Source: Chersky-267 sp034666965
GTDB taxonomy: Bacteria > Chloroflexota > Limnocylindria > Limnocylindrales > CSP1-4
DNA: 64,000 nucleotides
Direction: 5' to 3'
Assembly (NCBI GenBank): GCA_034666965.1
Contig: JAXDKT010000122.1
Location: 1 to 64,000, forward strand
The first letter of the stretch is position 1; every line of letters starts with the position of its first letter. A program made the translations under genes and the position numbers. Below, piece by piece: positions 7,968-16,995 of the stretch. Below the pieces are notes generated by a model, which was not told where the DNA came from, did not search any database, and saw only the letters and a list, made by a program, of their open reading frames with translations.

Positions 7968-10141
7968 GGCTGCGGCTCGAGGACGATCGCGTCGGGGGTG
8001 ACGCTCACGATTACCCAGCCCTGGATCGGGCTGGCCCCGGTCGCGATCGAACCGGCCGGCATGAACCCGCGGATGGACTGGACCGTGACCGGGTCGACGG
8101 CTTCGATCCGGATCCGGTCGCCGGCCACCGTCATCACCGGGGCGTGGACGACCTGCCATTCGTCGCTTCCCGGCGCCGGGATGTCCAGCACGGTCGAGGA
8201 TCGAGTCCGGCCCGACGAGTCCATCACCATGACGGTGATCCGACGAGCGGCCGGCGGCCCGATCGCCGGCAGGGCAGCCGGCGGCCCGGTCGCCGGCAGG
8301 GCTGGCGCCGCGGCGAGCACCCGGATCTCGAGATCGGCCGGCCCGCTGTAGGACGAGAGCACCGCGAACGAGGCCCCGGCCTCGAGCGCCACACCGTCCC
8401 AGCCGTTGCCCTCGGCCGCGCTGGCCTGGCCGGTGCGCATGCCCGGCCGCGATGCCGCGACCGCGGCCGCCGCATCCAGCAGGCCAAGTCGATCGCCCCG
8501 CCGGGCCACGACGATCTCGTTCGCGCCATACGAACGCGCGAGGGATGCGAGCCGATCCGGGTCGCCGTCGAAGGCGTCGAGCAGGTCAGCCCGGCGCTCG
8601 TCCTGGCTCCGTCCACTGAAGATCGCCGGGTCGAACGCGAGCTTCGCGTAGCCGGCCGGTAGCAGCGCGACGACGTGGTGACCGGTCTCGTACCAGGCCA
8701 GCGACGACCAGTCCTCGTAGGTCAGGACGGTCCGCCGTGGTCCGGCCGCGGGCAGCACGGCGCGAAAGTCCGGCACTCGATCGCGGGCCAGGTCGAGGTG
8801 GGCGTAGGTCGGGCGGGTCCAGGTCTCGGCCAGCAGGAGCGTGGTCGCGACCGTCGTGGGGACGCAGGCCAGCAGCGTCGCCCCGGTCACCAGCCCGGCG
8901 ATGGCCGCCCGCGGACTCGGCCGAACGAGCCGCAGCCGGCCGACCAGATCCTCGGCTGCGGTCACCAGCCCAAGCGCGGCGAGCATGGTCATGGGCTGGC
9001 CGGCCAGCAGCCATAGCCGCTGCGGCCGGAGGGCATCCTCGAGGGGCCAGTCGGGCTGGTACAGGACGGCCAGGGCAAAGGCGAGCCCGAACCAGGCCAC
9101 CAGCCCAAGCGGAACCTCGGCAACAGTTGGCCGCCAGGGTCCCACCGACCGACCGCCGGGTCGCGGACCGTCGCCCCGACGCAGGAACAGCAGGGCCACG
9201 CCCGATCCGACGATGCCGAATGGCAGGAGCAGGCCAAACTGGCGGGGATAGCTCCAGGGCCCGAACCGGGCCGCGACGAGGGTGTCCGCCGATTCGAGCG
9301 CGACGCCTCCATTCCGCCGGATCGCCTCGAGCTGGCCGAGGAACCACGGCGCGAACAGGGCGATCGCCAGCGCGCCGGCCAGGACCAGGACCCCGATCGC
9401 CTGGCGCCGTCGCTGGGGCGATCGGACCGCGATGACGGCCACGACCGCGAGCATGGCGAACGGCACCGGCAGGAGGAGTTGGACCTGGACGAGGCTGCAC
9501 CAGCCCAGCAGCCCGCCGGCGACCAAGCCCCAGACGATCGCCCCGCGCCGGGTATCGGCCGCCAGCGCCTTGAAGAAGGCCAGCAACGCCCAGGGCAGGA
9601 GCGCGAAGACGACGTCCCGGGGATAGAGCGGGTATGCCTCGTGGCCGACCATGAACAGGCTGTTGACCCATAGCCGGCCCGCGCTGAGGTCGTAGCCGCC
9701 ACCGAACACCGTCAGCGTCGCGGCCAGGACCGCGACCCACGGTCGGCCGGTCAGCCAGCGCACCAGCAGGAACGTGCCGATCGGCAGAACCGGCAACCAC
9801 AGCCAGGTGAGGAGCCGGTCGGCGTCGCCGAAGGCGAGGCCGAGCGTGGCCATGACCGCGGCGGCCAGCGCGTGGAAGCCGGGTGGGTAGTAGGTCGGCA
9901 GACCGGGGTAGGCGCCCCCGGGTGGGAGCTCGCCGCGCAGGATCGCGTTGGCCAGCGCCGAATGGTAGAGCAGGTCGCCTCCCTGCCAGCCGGGGCCGAG
10001 GTTCCGCCAACCGCCGACGACCTCCGTGGCGACGATCAGGGCCGCCATGGCGGCAAGCGGCCCGGGAACCTGGACCAGCAACTGCCGTACACTCCGGGAC
10101 GACCCTGCTCCCGACCGAGCCGGCCCATCCGCGGCTGTCAC
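7964..10141 (-). CDS. large polytopic GT-C-type membrane glycosyltransferase-like protein
   Basis: The 725-aa protein has about a dozen helices over the first 480 residues and a soluble C-terminal domain. The first external loop carries WQGGDLLYHSALANAILRG with an acidic residue, then YPGLPTYYPPGFHALAA. That pattern fits GT-C transferases using polyprenyl-phosphate sugars, where an early loop Asp is catalytic. The C-terminus contains YEDWSSLAWYETGHHVVALLPAGY and a beta-rich end. Substrate is unknown. It heads the minus-strand operon 10141-5662 and starts 30 nt from the divergent GT-C-like gene at 10172, so the two may be co-regulated. GTG start. Confidence 0.68.
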   Translation of the reverse strand: MTAADGPARSGAGSSRSVRQLLVQVPGPLAAMAALIVATEVVGGWRNLGPGWQGGDLLYHSALANAILRGELPPGGAYPGLPTYYPPGFHALAAAVMATLGLAFGDADRLLTWLWLPVLPIGTFLLVRWLTGRPWVAVLAATLTVFGGGYDLSAGRLWVNSLFMVGHEAYPLYPRDVVFALLPWALLAFFKALAADTRRGAIVWGLVAGGLLGWCSLVQVQLLLPVPFAMLAVVAVIAVRSPQRRRQAIGVLVLAGALAIALFAPWFLGQLEAIRRNGGVALESADTLVAARFGPWSYPRQFGLLLPFGIVGSGVALLFLRRGDGPRPGGRSVGPWRPTVAEVPLGLVAWFGLAFALAVLYQPDWPLEDALRPQRLWLLAGQPMTMLAALGLVTAAEDLVGRLRLVRPSPRAAIAGLVTGATLLACVPTTVATTLLLAETWTRPTYAHLDLARDRVPDFRAVLPAAGPRRTVLTYEDWSSLAWYETGHHVVALLPAGYAKLAFDPAIFSGRSQDERRADLLDAFDGDPDRLASLARSYGANEIVVARRGDRLGLLDAAAAVAASRPGMRTGQASAAEGNGWDGVALEAGASFAVLSSYSGPADLEIRVLAAAPALPATGPPAALPAIGPPAARRITVMVMDSSGRTRSSTVLDIPAPGSDEWQVVHAPVMTVAGDRIRIEAVDPVTVQSIRGFMPAGSIATGASPIQGWVIVSVTPDAIVLEPQP

Positions 10142-10171
10142 CTGCCCGCGTCGAGGTTCGCGCGTCCGTCC

Positions 10172-12271
10172 ATGGAACCCGTTGCCGTGATCGCCGCCGT
10201 GCTCCAGGCCGGCGTCGCGCTGGCCCTCATCTTCTTCGTTCCAGGGCTGGCCCTCGGTCCGATCATCGCGCCCGGCGCCTCGACCCCGCTGGGGCGGATC
10301 GGGCGGGCCGTGGGCGCCAGTCTACTGACGACATCGATCGGTTGCACCGTGCTGGCCTGGCTGGGCATCCTCGCCCCGGGAACGACGATCGCGTTTCTGG
10401 TCGCGATCACGGGTCTTGCCCTTGTTGCCCGCCGCCGTTCGCTCCGCCCCTGGCGGCCGCCGTCCCGACGGGCCATCCGCTGGTGGCTCGGCGCGGGGGC
10501 GGCCACCGTGCTCGCCGCGGGACTGGCGATCATCCCATCCCGGCTGGCTGTGGGGGACTCGCTGCTGCCCTTCACCTCGACGGTGTGGTACTACGCCAAC
10601 CTGGCCCGCGTGGTGGCCACCGCCGGCGGCTTCCCGGCGGTCCTTCCGGAATGGGGCACCGAGCGACCGTTCCAGACCGACTACCTGCCGGTCACCGCGC
10701 ACACGGCCGCCAGCCTCCAGCTTCTGCCCGGAGACCTGCTCGTCCAGCTGGAGCTCTACCGGATGGCCCTCCTGATCGTGGGGTTGGTCCTGGCCGCCCT
10801 CCTCTTTCGGCGGTGGGTGAGCAGCTGGCTGGCCCTGCTCGGGGCGATCCTGCTGGTCACGACCGTCCGCCTCGAGTTCAAGTACCTGGCCTACAAGCCG
10901 GAGACGTTCGCCCTCGACCTGGCCCTGTTCGGGTTATGGCTGGCCGACCGGGCCATCGTCGAGCGGTCGCGGAGACTGACGGTCACGGCGGCCGTTACCG
11001 GCGGGCTCGTCTACCTGGCCCACGCCGAGGTCTTCCTGGTCTACCTCGCGGCCGTCGCCGGGATGGTGGTGGCGCGCAGCTTCGTGGTGTCCGGCGGCCG
11101 GGCCCGACTGGGGTTGGGCATCGCCCGAGGCTTCTGGCGGCGGATCGGGCTCGGACTCGGGCTCGTGGCCCTGGCGATCGTCGGCGGGACGCTCGCGAAC
11201 GGCGCCCTGACCGGCTCGTTCCGGATCGTCGGTTACGTGACCGCCGATCGAGTCGAGACCGATGGGGGCAGCGCGGCCGCGGCCTTCGATCCGGCAGAGG
11301 TGCCACCGGGTTGGGTCCTGAGCGGCGACCCGACCTGGGATTTCTACGTGGCGGCCGTCGCCCCGGCCGCGGTCGGTCAGCCGGCGCCGCACCGGTTCCT
11401 CGACCCGCGGATGCTGCCCCGCTCGATCCTGGTGGTCTGGTCCGGGCTCGACGCGCGCGACCGGGCCGAGCTGGTCGTGCTCCTGGCCATGCTCGCCGTG
11501 CCGATCGCCGCGTGGCCCTTCCTCGACCGGCGGCGTCGTTGGGCCGTCGTGACCTGGACCGTGTTCGGGGTCGCGATCTTCGCCGGCTCATACGCGCTCT
11601 TCGCGATCAGCCACACCTATGTCCCGCAGCGGACGGGTCCGCGCCGGATCATGCCCTACGAGCTGTTCGTGTCGGTCGGGGCGGGCGTCTTCCTGCTGTG
11701 GGGGATCGACCGGCTGGTGGGTCGTGGCTGGCGGGCGCTCCTGCCTCGGCGGGGGGCCATGCTGGCCGCCGGGGCGGCGCTCGCGATCGTCTGCACGGCG
11801 ATGGTCTCGTCGGGGCCGGTGACCGCGCTCGACGACCCCGACCCGGGGATCACCAGAGTCGGTTACGAGGCCTACCGCTGGATCGACGGGAACCTGCCGC
11901 CCGACGCCCGCATCCTGACCAACGCCTACACCGACGGCGCCCTGACGGCCCTGTCCCATCGGGTCGGCATCGTCGACGGGCGCGCCGTCTATCTCGAGAA
12001 CCCCGCCTTCCTGCACGAGTCGACCGCGCTGGCACTGGGCGCCCGGGTCGTGTTCGGCGACCCGACCGGAGCGGGCGCCAGGTCGTTCCTCGATCGCGAG
12101 CGGGTCGACCACCTGCTGGTCGTGGGGCCCTCGGGCAGCGGCAACGACATCGGCGGCTACCTGCCCTTCGCGACGGACACGGTCGCGCTCGGGGCGAGCC
12201 CTCGATACACTCTGGTTCGGACGTTCGGCGACGGCCGGCTGTCCCTGTATCGCGTCGAGCCGGGTCGCTAA
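10172..12271 (+). CDS. polytopic membrane protein, GT-C glycosyltransferase-like
   Basis: The 699-aa protein has about 13 hydrophobic helices and a C-terminal extracytoplasmic domain of about 150 residues. The long segment SLLPFTSTVWYYANLARVVA followed by TERPFQTDYLPVTAHTAA resembles the first lumenal loop of membrane sugar transferases. The C-terminus has ITRVGYEAYRWIDGNLPPDARILTNAYTDGALTALSHR, a motif common at the end of GT-C-like proteins. ATG 10172 is chosen because it precedes the first helix; longer in-frame extensions run through the divergent gene. Specific donor and acceptor are unknown. It leads a plus-strand run with the ligase-like gene at 12342. Confidence 0.66.
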   Translation: MEPVAVIAAVLQAGVALALIFFVPGLALGPIIAPGASTPLGRIGRAVGASLLTTSIGCTVLAWLGILAPGTTIAFLVAITGLALVARRRSLRPWRPPSRRAIRWWLGAGAATVLAAGLAIIPSRLAVGDSLLPFTSTVWYYANLARVVATAGGFPAVLPEWGTERPFQTDYLPVTAHTAASLQLLPGDLLVQLELYRMALLIVGLVLAALLFRRWVSSWLALLGAILLVTTVRLEFKYLAYKPETFALDLALFGLWLADRAIVERSRRLTVTAAVTGGLVYLAHAEVFLVYLAAVAGMVVARSFVVSGGRARLGLGIARGFWRRIGLGLGLVALAIVGGTLANGALTGSFRIVGYVTADRVETDGGSAAAAFDPAEVPPGWVLSGDPTWDFYVAAVAPAAVGQPAPHRFLDPRMLPRSILVVWSGLDARDRAELVVLLAMLAVPIAAWPFLDRRRRWAVVTWTVFGVAIFAGSYALFAISHTYVPQRTGPRRIMPYELFVSVGAGVFLLWGIDRLVGRGWRALLPRRGAMLAAGAALAIVCTAMVSSGPVTALDDPDPGITRVGYEAYRWIDGNLPPDARILTNAYTDGALTALSHRVGIVDGRAVYLENPAFLHESTALALGARVVFGDPTGAGARSFLDRERVDHLLVVGPSGSGNDIGGYLPFATDTVALGASPRYTLVRTFGDGRLSLYRVEPGR

Positions 12272-12341
12272 CCGCCCGGCCGGGCCCCGCTCTCGGAGGC
12301 GTCCCGCTGTCGGATCGCATGCCGCCCGTTCGGAGCCGCCC

Positions 12342-13862
12342 GTGATCGTGGCGGGCGCGAGCGAGGCGCGGCCAGGCCCGCTGGACCTCTACCGGACCAT
12401 CTGGGCCACGGGCACGGCCTGGACCGACCGGCGCTGGGTTCGCACGGGCGTCGAGGTCGGCTTCATCGCGACCTGGCTGCTGCTGCGGCTGAGCGGTAGT
12501 CATCCGGCGCTCGACGGGGCATGGACGGCCGCCGCCGTCGGGCTGAGCCTCCTCGCGCCGGGCTCGGGGCTGGTCGTCCTCGTCGCGATCGCGCCCTGGA
12601 ACGAGCCCCTGACGCTGGGTCACGCGCTGGGTCTGCGCAACCTGCTGCCGCCGACCCTGGGCGTGTCGGTCGGCCTGCGGATCCTGGCGAGGCCGCGGTC
12701 GATGCCGTGGTCGCCGCCCACCCTCGCGGCGGTCGGCCTGCTCGCCGTCACCCTTCTCCTGGGCGTCGGGACGATGTACTCGTGGAACGGCCGGTCGATC
12801 GGCTGGGACAGCGCCACGTTCTGGCTGGCCGGCTTTGGCGGGGCCATGTTGGTGCTGCTGGTCGCGGTCTGGCTGGGCTACCACGGTGATCGGCGGCCGC
12901 TCTGGGCTGCGGTCATCGCTGCGACCGTGGCGGGCCTCCTGAGCCTGGTCGACTACCTGCTGCCAAACCTGCTCGGCGACCTGTCGCTGCAGGCGCTCCT
13001 GTCGGATCGCGAATTCGGGGGGCGCCTGGCGGGTGCCATCGCATCGCCCCCCGCGATGGTCTCGCTGCTGATCGCCCCGACGGCCGTCTTCGCCGCGGCC
13101 CTGGTCCTGGCCCAGGACCGTCGCCTGCGGATCGCAGCGGCCGTGCTCCTGCCGGCGCTCCTCGCGACCCTCGCCCTGACCTATTCCAGGGCCGCGATCC
13201 TGGCCGTGTTCGCGGTCGCCGTGATCGTCCTCTGGCGATGGCGCCGGCGGGTCGGGGCTGGACTGCTGGTCGTGGGGCTGCTGGTCGGTGTCGCCCTGAC
13301 CCCGGTCTACCTCCAGACACGCGCAAACGCGCTGGGAGGCAGCGCCGTCGTCCAGCCCGGTCGGGTGCTGATCGCCGGCGACGAGCAACGGATCACGGCC
13401 TGGGGCGCGGCCGCCCGGATGTGGCTCGACCAGCCGCTCCTCGGCCACGGCTTCCGGAGCTACAAGATCCTGGCGCCGGCGTACGGCGATCCGGTCCTCG
13501 GCTCGCCGCACAACGAATGGCTCCGGCTGTTCGCCGAGGAGGGGATCGCGGCGGGGATCCTGGGGGTCGCCTTTCTGGTGCTGGTCGCCGGGCGGCTGGC
13601 TCGCTCGCCGGGCTGGCTGGCCACGGGGGCACTGGGCGCCTTCATCGGCTGGGCAATCACGGCCACCTTCAACAACCCGTTCCTGTTCCTCCAGGTCAAC
13701 GCGATCGTGTTCACCGTGGCCGGGATCGCGCTGGGGTTCGGGCAGCGTGCGGGTGTTCCAGACGGTCCCGCGCCTGCGGGTGATCCGGAGCCTCCGAGCG
13801 CTCTGAAGCCGTCGAATGTGCCGGCCCCTGAGCCTCCGGCCGACGCGGTGGGGCCAGCCTGA
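12342..13862 (+). CDS. O-antigen ligase / polymerase family (Wzy_C domain) protein
   Basis: The 506-aa protein has about 12 helices. The Wzy_C signature is in the second half: GAAARMWLDQPLLGHGFRSY, then SPHNEWLRLFAEEGIAAG, with the conserved Arg and His of the large periplasmic loop. Such proteins ligate or polymerise lipid-linked glycans. The C-terminus is a Pro/Ala-rich tail of about 45 residues. GTG start at 12342; its TGA overlaps the next ATG by 1 nt. A similar ligase-like gene is at 14948, so the locus may assemble more than one polymer. Confidence 0.82.
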   Translation: MIVAGASEARPGPLDLYRTIWATGTAWTDRRWVRTGVEVGFIATWLLLRLSGSHPALDGAWTAAAVGLSLLAPGSGLVVLVAIAPWNEPLTLGHALGLRNLLPPTLGVSVGLRILARPRSMPWSPPTLAAVGLLAVTLLLGVGTMYSWNGRSIGWDSATFWLAGFGGAMLVLLVAVWLGYHGDRRPLWAAVIAATVAGLLSLVDYLLPNLLGDLSLQALLSDREFGGRLAGAIASPPAMVSLLIAPTAVFAAALVLAQDRRLRIAAAVLLPALLATLALTYSRAAILAVFAVAVIVLWRWRRRVGAGLLVVGLLVGVALTPVYLQTRANALGGSAVVQPGRVLIAGDEQRITAWGAAARMWLDQPLLGHGFRSYKILAPAYGDPVLGSPHNEWLRLFAEEGIAAGILGVAFLVLVAGRLARSPGWLATGALGAFIGWAITATFNNPFLFLQVNAIVFTVAGIALGFGQRAGVPDGPAPAGDPEPPSALKPSNVPAPEPPADAVGPA

Positions 13863-14911
13863 TGCCGAGCCTCCTGCGGATCGTCGGAGCACTGCTCGGG
13901 CTGCTTCTCGTCTGGCTGGCCGTCCGGCGTTTGAGACGTGCCGGAAGTGGCAGCCGGGTTCCGGCGACGGGTCTGTTGATCGTCGGGCTCGGGTTGGTGG
14001 CGATCGCGGCCGTGCCCGACCTCGTCCGACCGATCCAGGACGTCCTCGGTCTGTCCGGCGAGCCGCTCGGAAGGCTGGTTACGGTGCTGGTCGTGAGCGT
14101 GACCGTCGCGTATCTGCTGGTGTTCTACGCCCTGGCTCGGGCTGATCGCGCCAATCAACGCGTCAGCCGCCTGGTCCGCGCCCTGTCCGTCGCTCAGGTC
14201 GAGTCGTCGCGCCTGGCCGGAGTACCGCTCGGTGGCGTCCTGGTGTGCATCGCGGCCTACGACGAGGCGGACAACCTGCCCGGCGTCCTGCGCGAGATCC
14301 CGACCGAGGTCGCCGGGCTGCCGACCCACGCCCTGGTCATCGACGATGGCTCACGCGACGCGACCGTCGAGGTGGCCCGGGCCCACGGCGCCGAGGTCGT
14401 CAGCCACCCGGTCAACAGCGGGCAGGGCGCAGCGCTCCAGACCGGCTACCTGGTCGCCGAACGGCTGGGGGTCGATGTCGTCGTGACCCTCGACGCCGAC
14501 GGTCAGCACGATCCGGCCGAGATGACCCGGCTGGTCGAGCCGATTGTCGCCGGGACGGCCGATTTCGTGGTCGGTTCGCGGCGGATGGGCGACTACGAGA
14601 AGGAGTCGACCACGCGCGACGCCGGGATCAGCCTCTACACCCGGCTGATCAACCTGCTCGGCGGGACGAACGTCACCGACGTCGCCAACGGCTACCGGGC
14701 CATCCGTGCCTCGCTCCTGGCCGAGATCGCCTTCACCGAAGACCAGTTCCACAATCCGGAGCTGTTGCTTGGCGCGGCGCGGGCCGGGCTACGCGTGGTC
14801 GACGTGCCGGTCACGATCCGCAAGCGCGCATCCGGTGTGAGCAAGAAGGGCACGAACTTGCGCTATGGGCTGGGGTTCCTCCGGGTGATCGTCAAGACGT
14901 GGTTGCGCTGA
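13862..14911 (+). CDS. DUF2304-like N-terminus fused to a GT2 (DPM1-like) glycosyltransferase
   Basis: The 349-aa protein has two or three helices in residues 1-115, resembling the small DUF2304 membrane protein often encoded beside polyprenyl-phosphate glycosyltransferases. A GT2 domain follows from about residue 123. GT2 motifs are VCIAAYDEADNLPGV, VIDDGSRDATVEVA, NSGQGAALQTGY and TLDADGQHDPAEM (the DXD). The family makes polyprenyl-phosphate-linked sugars such as dolichyl-phosphate mannose, which GT-C enzymes then use; both kinds are present nearby. The fusion of the two normally separate parts is notable. The ATG overlaps the upstream stop by 1 nt. Confidence 0.85.
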   Translation: MPSLLRIVGALLGLLLVWLAVRRLRRAGSGSRVPATGLLIVGLGLVAIAAVPDLVRPIQDVLGLSGEPLGRLVTVLVVSVTVAYLLVFYALARADRANQRVSRLVRALSVAQVESSRLAGVPLGGVLVCIAAYDEADNLPGVLREIPTEVAGLPTHALVIDDGSRDATVEVARAHGAEVVSHPVNSGQGAALQTGYLVAERLGVDVVVTLDADGQHDPAEMTRLVEPIVAGTADFVVGSRRMGDYEKESTTRDAGISLYTRLINLLGGTNVTDVANGYRAIRASLLAEIAFTEDQFHNPELLLGAARAGLRVVDVPVTIRKRASGVSKKGTNLRYGLGFLRVIVKTWLR

Positions 14912-14935
14912 CTCCCTGCACCCGGCCGGTTCACG

Positions 14936-14941
14936 TAGACT
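14936..14941 (+). promoter_or_regulatory. -10 element of a leaderless promoter (TAGACT)
   Basis: TAGACT ends 6 nt before GTG 14948. The preceding gene ends at 14911, so the run 14948-22450 may be transcribed independently from here. Confidence 0.5.
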
Positions 14942-14947
14942 CGACCG

Positions 14948-16324
14948 GTGCTTGAGGCGAAGACGGCCCGGGGGGGCATCAAGTGGCCGGGCATCGGCGT
15001 CATCGCCCTCCTCGCCGGTCTCGTGGTCCTGCCGCTCTACCCCAAGATCGCGCTCATCGCGATCCGGGACACCTACATCCCGATCCGGATCGACGACCTG
15101 GTCACCATGGCCATCCTCGCTGCGTGGGCGGTCGTCCTGGTCCGCGAGCGGCGTCGGCCCAGGGTGCCACCCGTCGCTCTGCCCGCCGTCGTGTGGCTGG
15201 GCTTCGGCTTGCTGTCCCTCGTGCTCGGCGCGGCCGTGCTGGGCACCATCGGATGGGGCACCGGCATCCTGTTCTGGGCGAAGCCGATCGAGTACCTGCT
15301 CCTGGGCTGGGCCGCGTACGACCTGCTCGATCGCCCGGATCGCTGGCGGGCTGCCATCTGGATCGTGTTCATCACCGCCGCGGTCGTCGTGGGCTACGCC
15401 CTGCTCGAGCGCTTCCAGCTGGTGCCCCCCGCCCCGAACTACGCCTCGGATGTCACCGCGCGACGGGGCGCCCTGGGCTCGACCATGGGCGACCAGCACC
15501 AGATGGCGAGCTACCTCGGCATCGTCGTCCTGACGGGCGCCGCGCTGTGGCACCGCGCGAGACGCTGGCTCCGGGTCGGCGGGCTGGTCGCGTTGGTCGC
15601 GACCGCCTACGTCCTCCAGCACGCGGCCGCGCGCTCCGAGTTCATCGCTCTGGGCCTGGGCCTGGTGGTGCTGCTCTCCTGGCGCCCGGCCCGCCTCCCG
15701 GCCGCGGTGATGCTCCTGTCGATGGCGATCATGTTCGTTCTGCCCTTCTCCGCCGAGCGAGCGCTCGATCGGGCCTTCGGGCTCCCGTCGGCGGCATCGA
15801 CCGATGGCTCGCCGGGATTCGACGGCACGGCCGGCGGGCCACCGGTCAGCGTGGCCGGTCGGATCGCCGACCTGGGCGACGACCGGAGTCTCAGCATCCG
15901 CCTCGAGCGCTGGCCGGTGTTCATCAACAAGGCCATGCAGGATCCGCTCTTCGGCGTGGGGCCCTCGGCGGCCACCGAGGCGGCGGACGGCTACTACGTC
16001 CGTTCGTTCACGGAAGTCGGCATCGTTGGCACGATCGCGTTCGTGACCATGATCGTGGCGGTCGTCCTGGCCCTGCGCCGGGTCGTCCGGGAGGGTGCCG
16101 GCGCGCCCAGGGCACTGGCGATTGGGCTGATCGTGGCCACCCTGTTCGTGGCGCTGGTGAGCGTGCTGATCGACACCTGGGTGGCTTCGCGGGTGATGCA
16201 GCTGTACTGGCCGCTCGTTGGCGCGGCTCTGGCGACGCGCTGGTGGGCGAGCCGGCCGGGAAGGGGCGCGGAGGACCCCCGCCCGGGCCCGCCGGATGGG
16301 ACACGTTCGCGAGGCTCGCCGTGA
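14948..16324 (+). CDS. second O-antigen ligase-like membrane protein
   Basis: The 458-aa protein has about 11 helices. The ligase-type region shows GALGSTMGDQHQMASYLGI, then HAAARSEFIALGLGLVVLL. A large loop has SIRLERWPVFINKAMQDPLFGVGPSAATEAADGYYVRSFTEVGIVG, matching the Wzy_C/WaaL pattern of an Arg in the loop before GVG and an external EVG segment. It probably ligates or polymerises undecaprenyl-linked units. GTG start with a leaderless-type -10. Its TGA overlaps the GTG of the acetyltransferase at 16321, so it heads a coupled operon including a flippase and the dTDP-amino-sugar cassette. Confidence 0.78.
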   Translation: MLEAKTARGGIKWPGIGVIALLAGLVVLPLYPKIALIAIRDTYIPIRIDDLVTMAILAAWAVVLVRERRRPRVPPVALPAVVWLGFGLLSLVLGAAVLGTIGWGTGILFWAKPIEYLLLGWAAYDLLDRPDRWRAAIWIVFITAAVVVGYALLERFQLVPPAPNYASDVTARRGALGSTMGDQHQMASYLGIVVLTGAALWHRARRWLRVGGLVALVATAYVLQHAAARSEFIALGLGLVVLLSWRPARLPAAVMLLSMAIMFVLPFSAERALDRAFGLPSAASTDGSPGFDGTAGGPPVSVAGRIADLGDDRSLSIRLERWPVFINKAMQDPLFGVGPSAATEAADGYYVRSFTEVGIVGTIAFVTMIVAVVLALRRVVREGAGAPRALAIGLIVATLFVALVSVLIDTWVASRVMQLYWPLVGAALATRWWASRPGRGAEDPRPGPPDGTRSRGSP

Positions 16325-16995
16325 CCGTCCGGTCAGCGCTCCGGAACCGGATCAGACCGCCGGGTGGCTTCTCGGCGCGAGTCCAGCTGGCGCGACCCGG
16401 GGCACTCTCGGTCGGCCCCCGGACCTACGCTGCGCGCTCCACCTTGATCAAGACGTGGGCGCCGAGCGAACGGATCGAGATCGGCGCCTGGTGCTCGATC
16501 GCCGGCGAGGTCCGGATCGTCCACCCTGGCGACTCTGAGGAGTTCACCGACCGCGACGGTCGGGGCGTCTCGCTGCGGCTGAGGGGCAACCACCGGCTGG
16601 AGACCGCGACCACGTTTCCGATCGGCATCGTGCTCCCGGACCGCGAGTTCGACCGCCTTCCCGCGGACGGTTCGGTCCAGTCACGACCGCTGCGGATCGG
16701 AAGCGATGTCTGGGTCGGGTACCGGGCGACGATCCTGGGTCCGGCCACGATCGGGCACGGTGCCGTGGTTGGCGCAGGTTCGGTCGTCGCGGGCGACGTC
16801 CCGCCGTACGCCATCGTCGCCGGGAACCCGGCCCGGATCCTGCGCATGCGCTTCCCTCCGGAGATCGTCGAGCGGCTCCTCAGGATCGCCTGGTGGGAAT
16901 GGCCCGAGGAGCGGGTGATCGCTCAGGGCGAGTGGTTCCTGCGGCCGGCAAGCGAGTTCGTCGACCAGTTCGATCCCCCAGCCGAGACGCGATGA
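16321..16995 (+). CDS. hexapeptide-repeat acyltransferase (CatB/WbbJ-like)
   Basis: The 224-aa left-handed beta-helix protein has hexapeptide-type repeats in IEIGAWCSIAGEVRIV and IGSDVWVGYRATILGPATIGHGAVVGAGSVVAGDVPPYAIVAGNPA. The ending IAWWEWPEERV resembles the xenobiotic/CatB acetyltransferase subfamily, which forms trimers and uses acetyl-CoA. In this locus it most likely O- or N-acetylates the repeat unit. The start is the GTG overlapping the previous stop by 4 nt; longer in-frame translations are just another frame of the upstream gene. Confidence 0.82.
   Translation: MTVRSALRNRIRPPGGFSARVQLARPGALSVGPRTYAARSTLIKTWAPSERIEIGAWCSIAGEVRIVHPGDSEEFTDRDGRGVSLRLRGNHRLETATTFPIGIVLPDREFDRLPADGSVQSRPLRIGSDVWVGYRATILGPATIGHGAVVGAGSVVAGDVPPYAIVAGNPARILRMRFPPEIVERLLRIAWWEWPEERVIAQGEWFLRPASEFVDQFDPPAETR

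Noticed and set aside
9883..12345. 820-aa plus-strand frame covering the GT-C-like gene at 10172
   Set aside because: It is Arg/Pro-rich without hydrophobic periodicity and shadows the real membrane-protein gene in another frame.
14983..16320. Extended upstream reading of the acetyltransferase at 16321 (670 aa)
   Set aside because: The extra part is another frame of the ligase-like gene at 14948. GTG 16321 with a 4-nt overlap is the sensible start.
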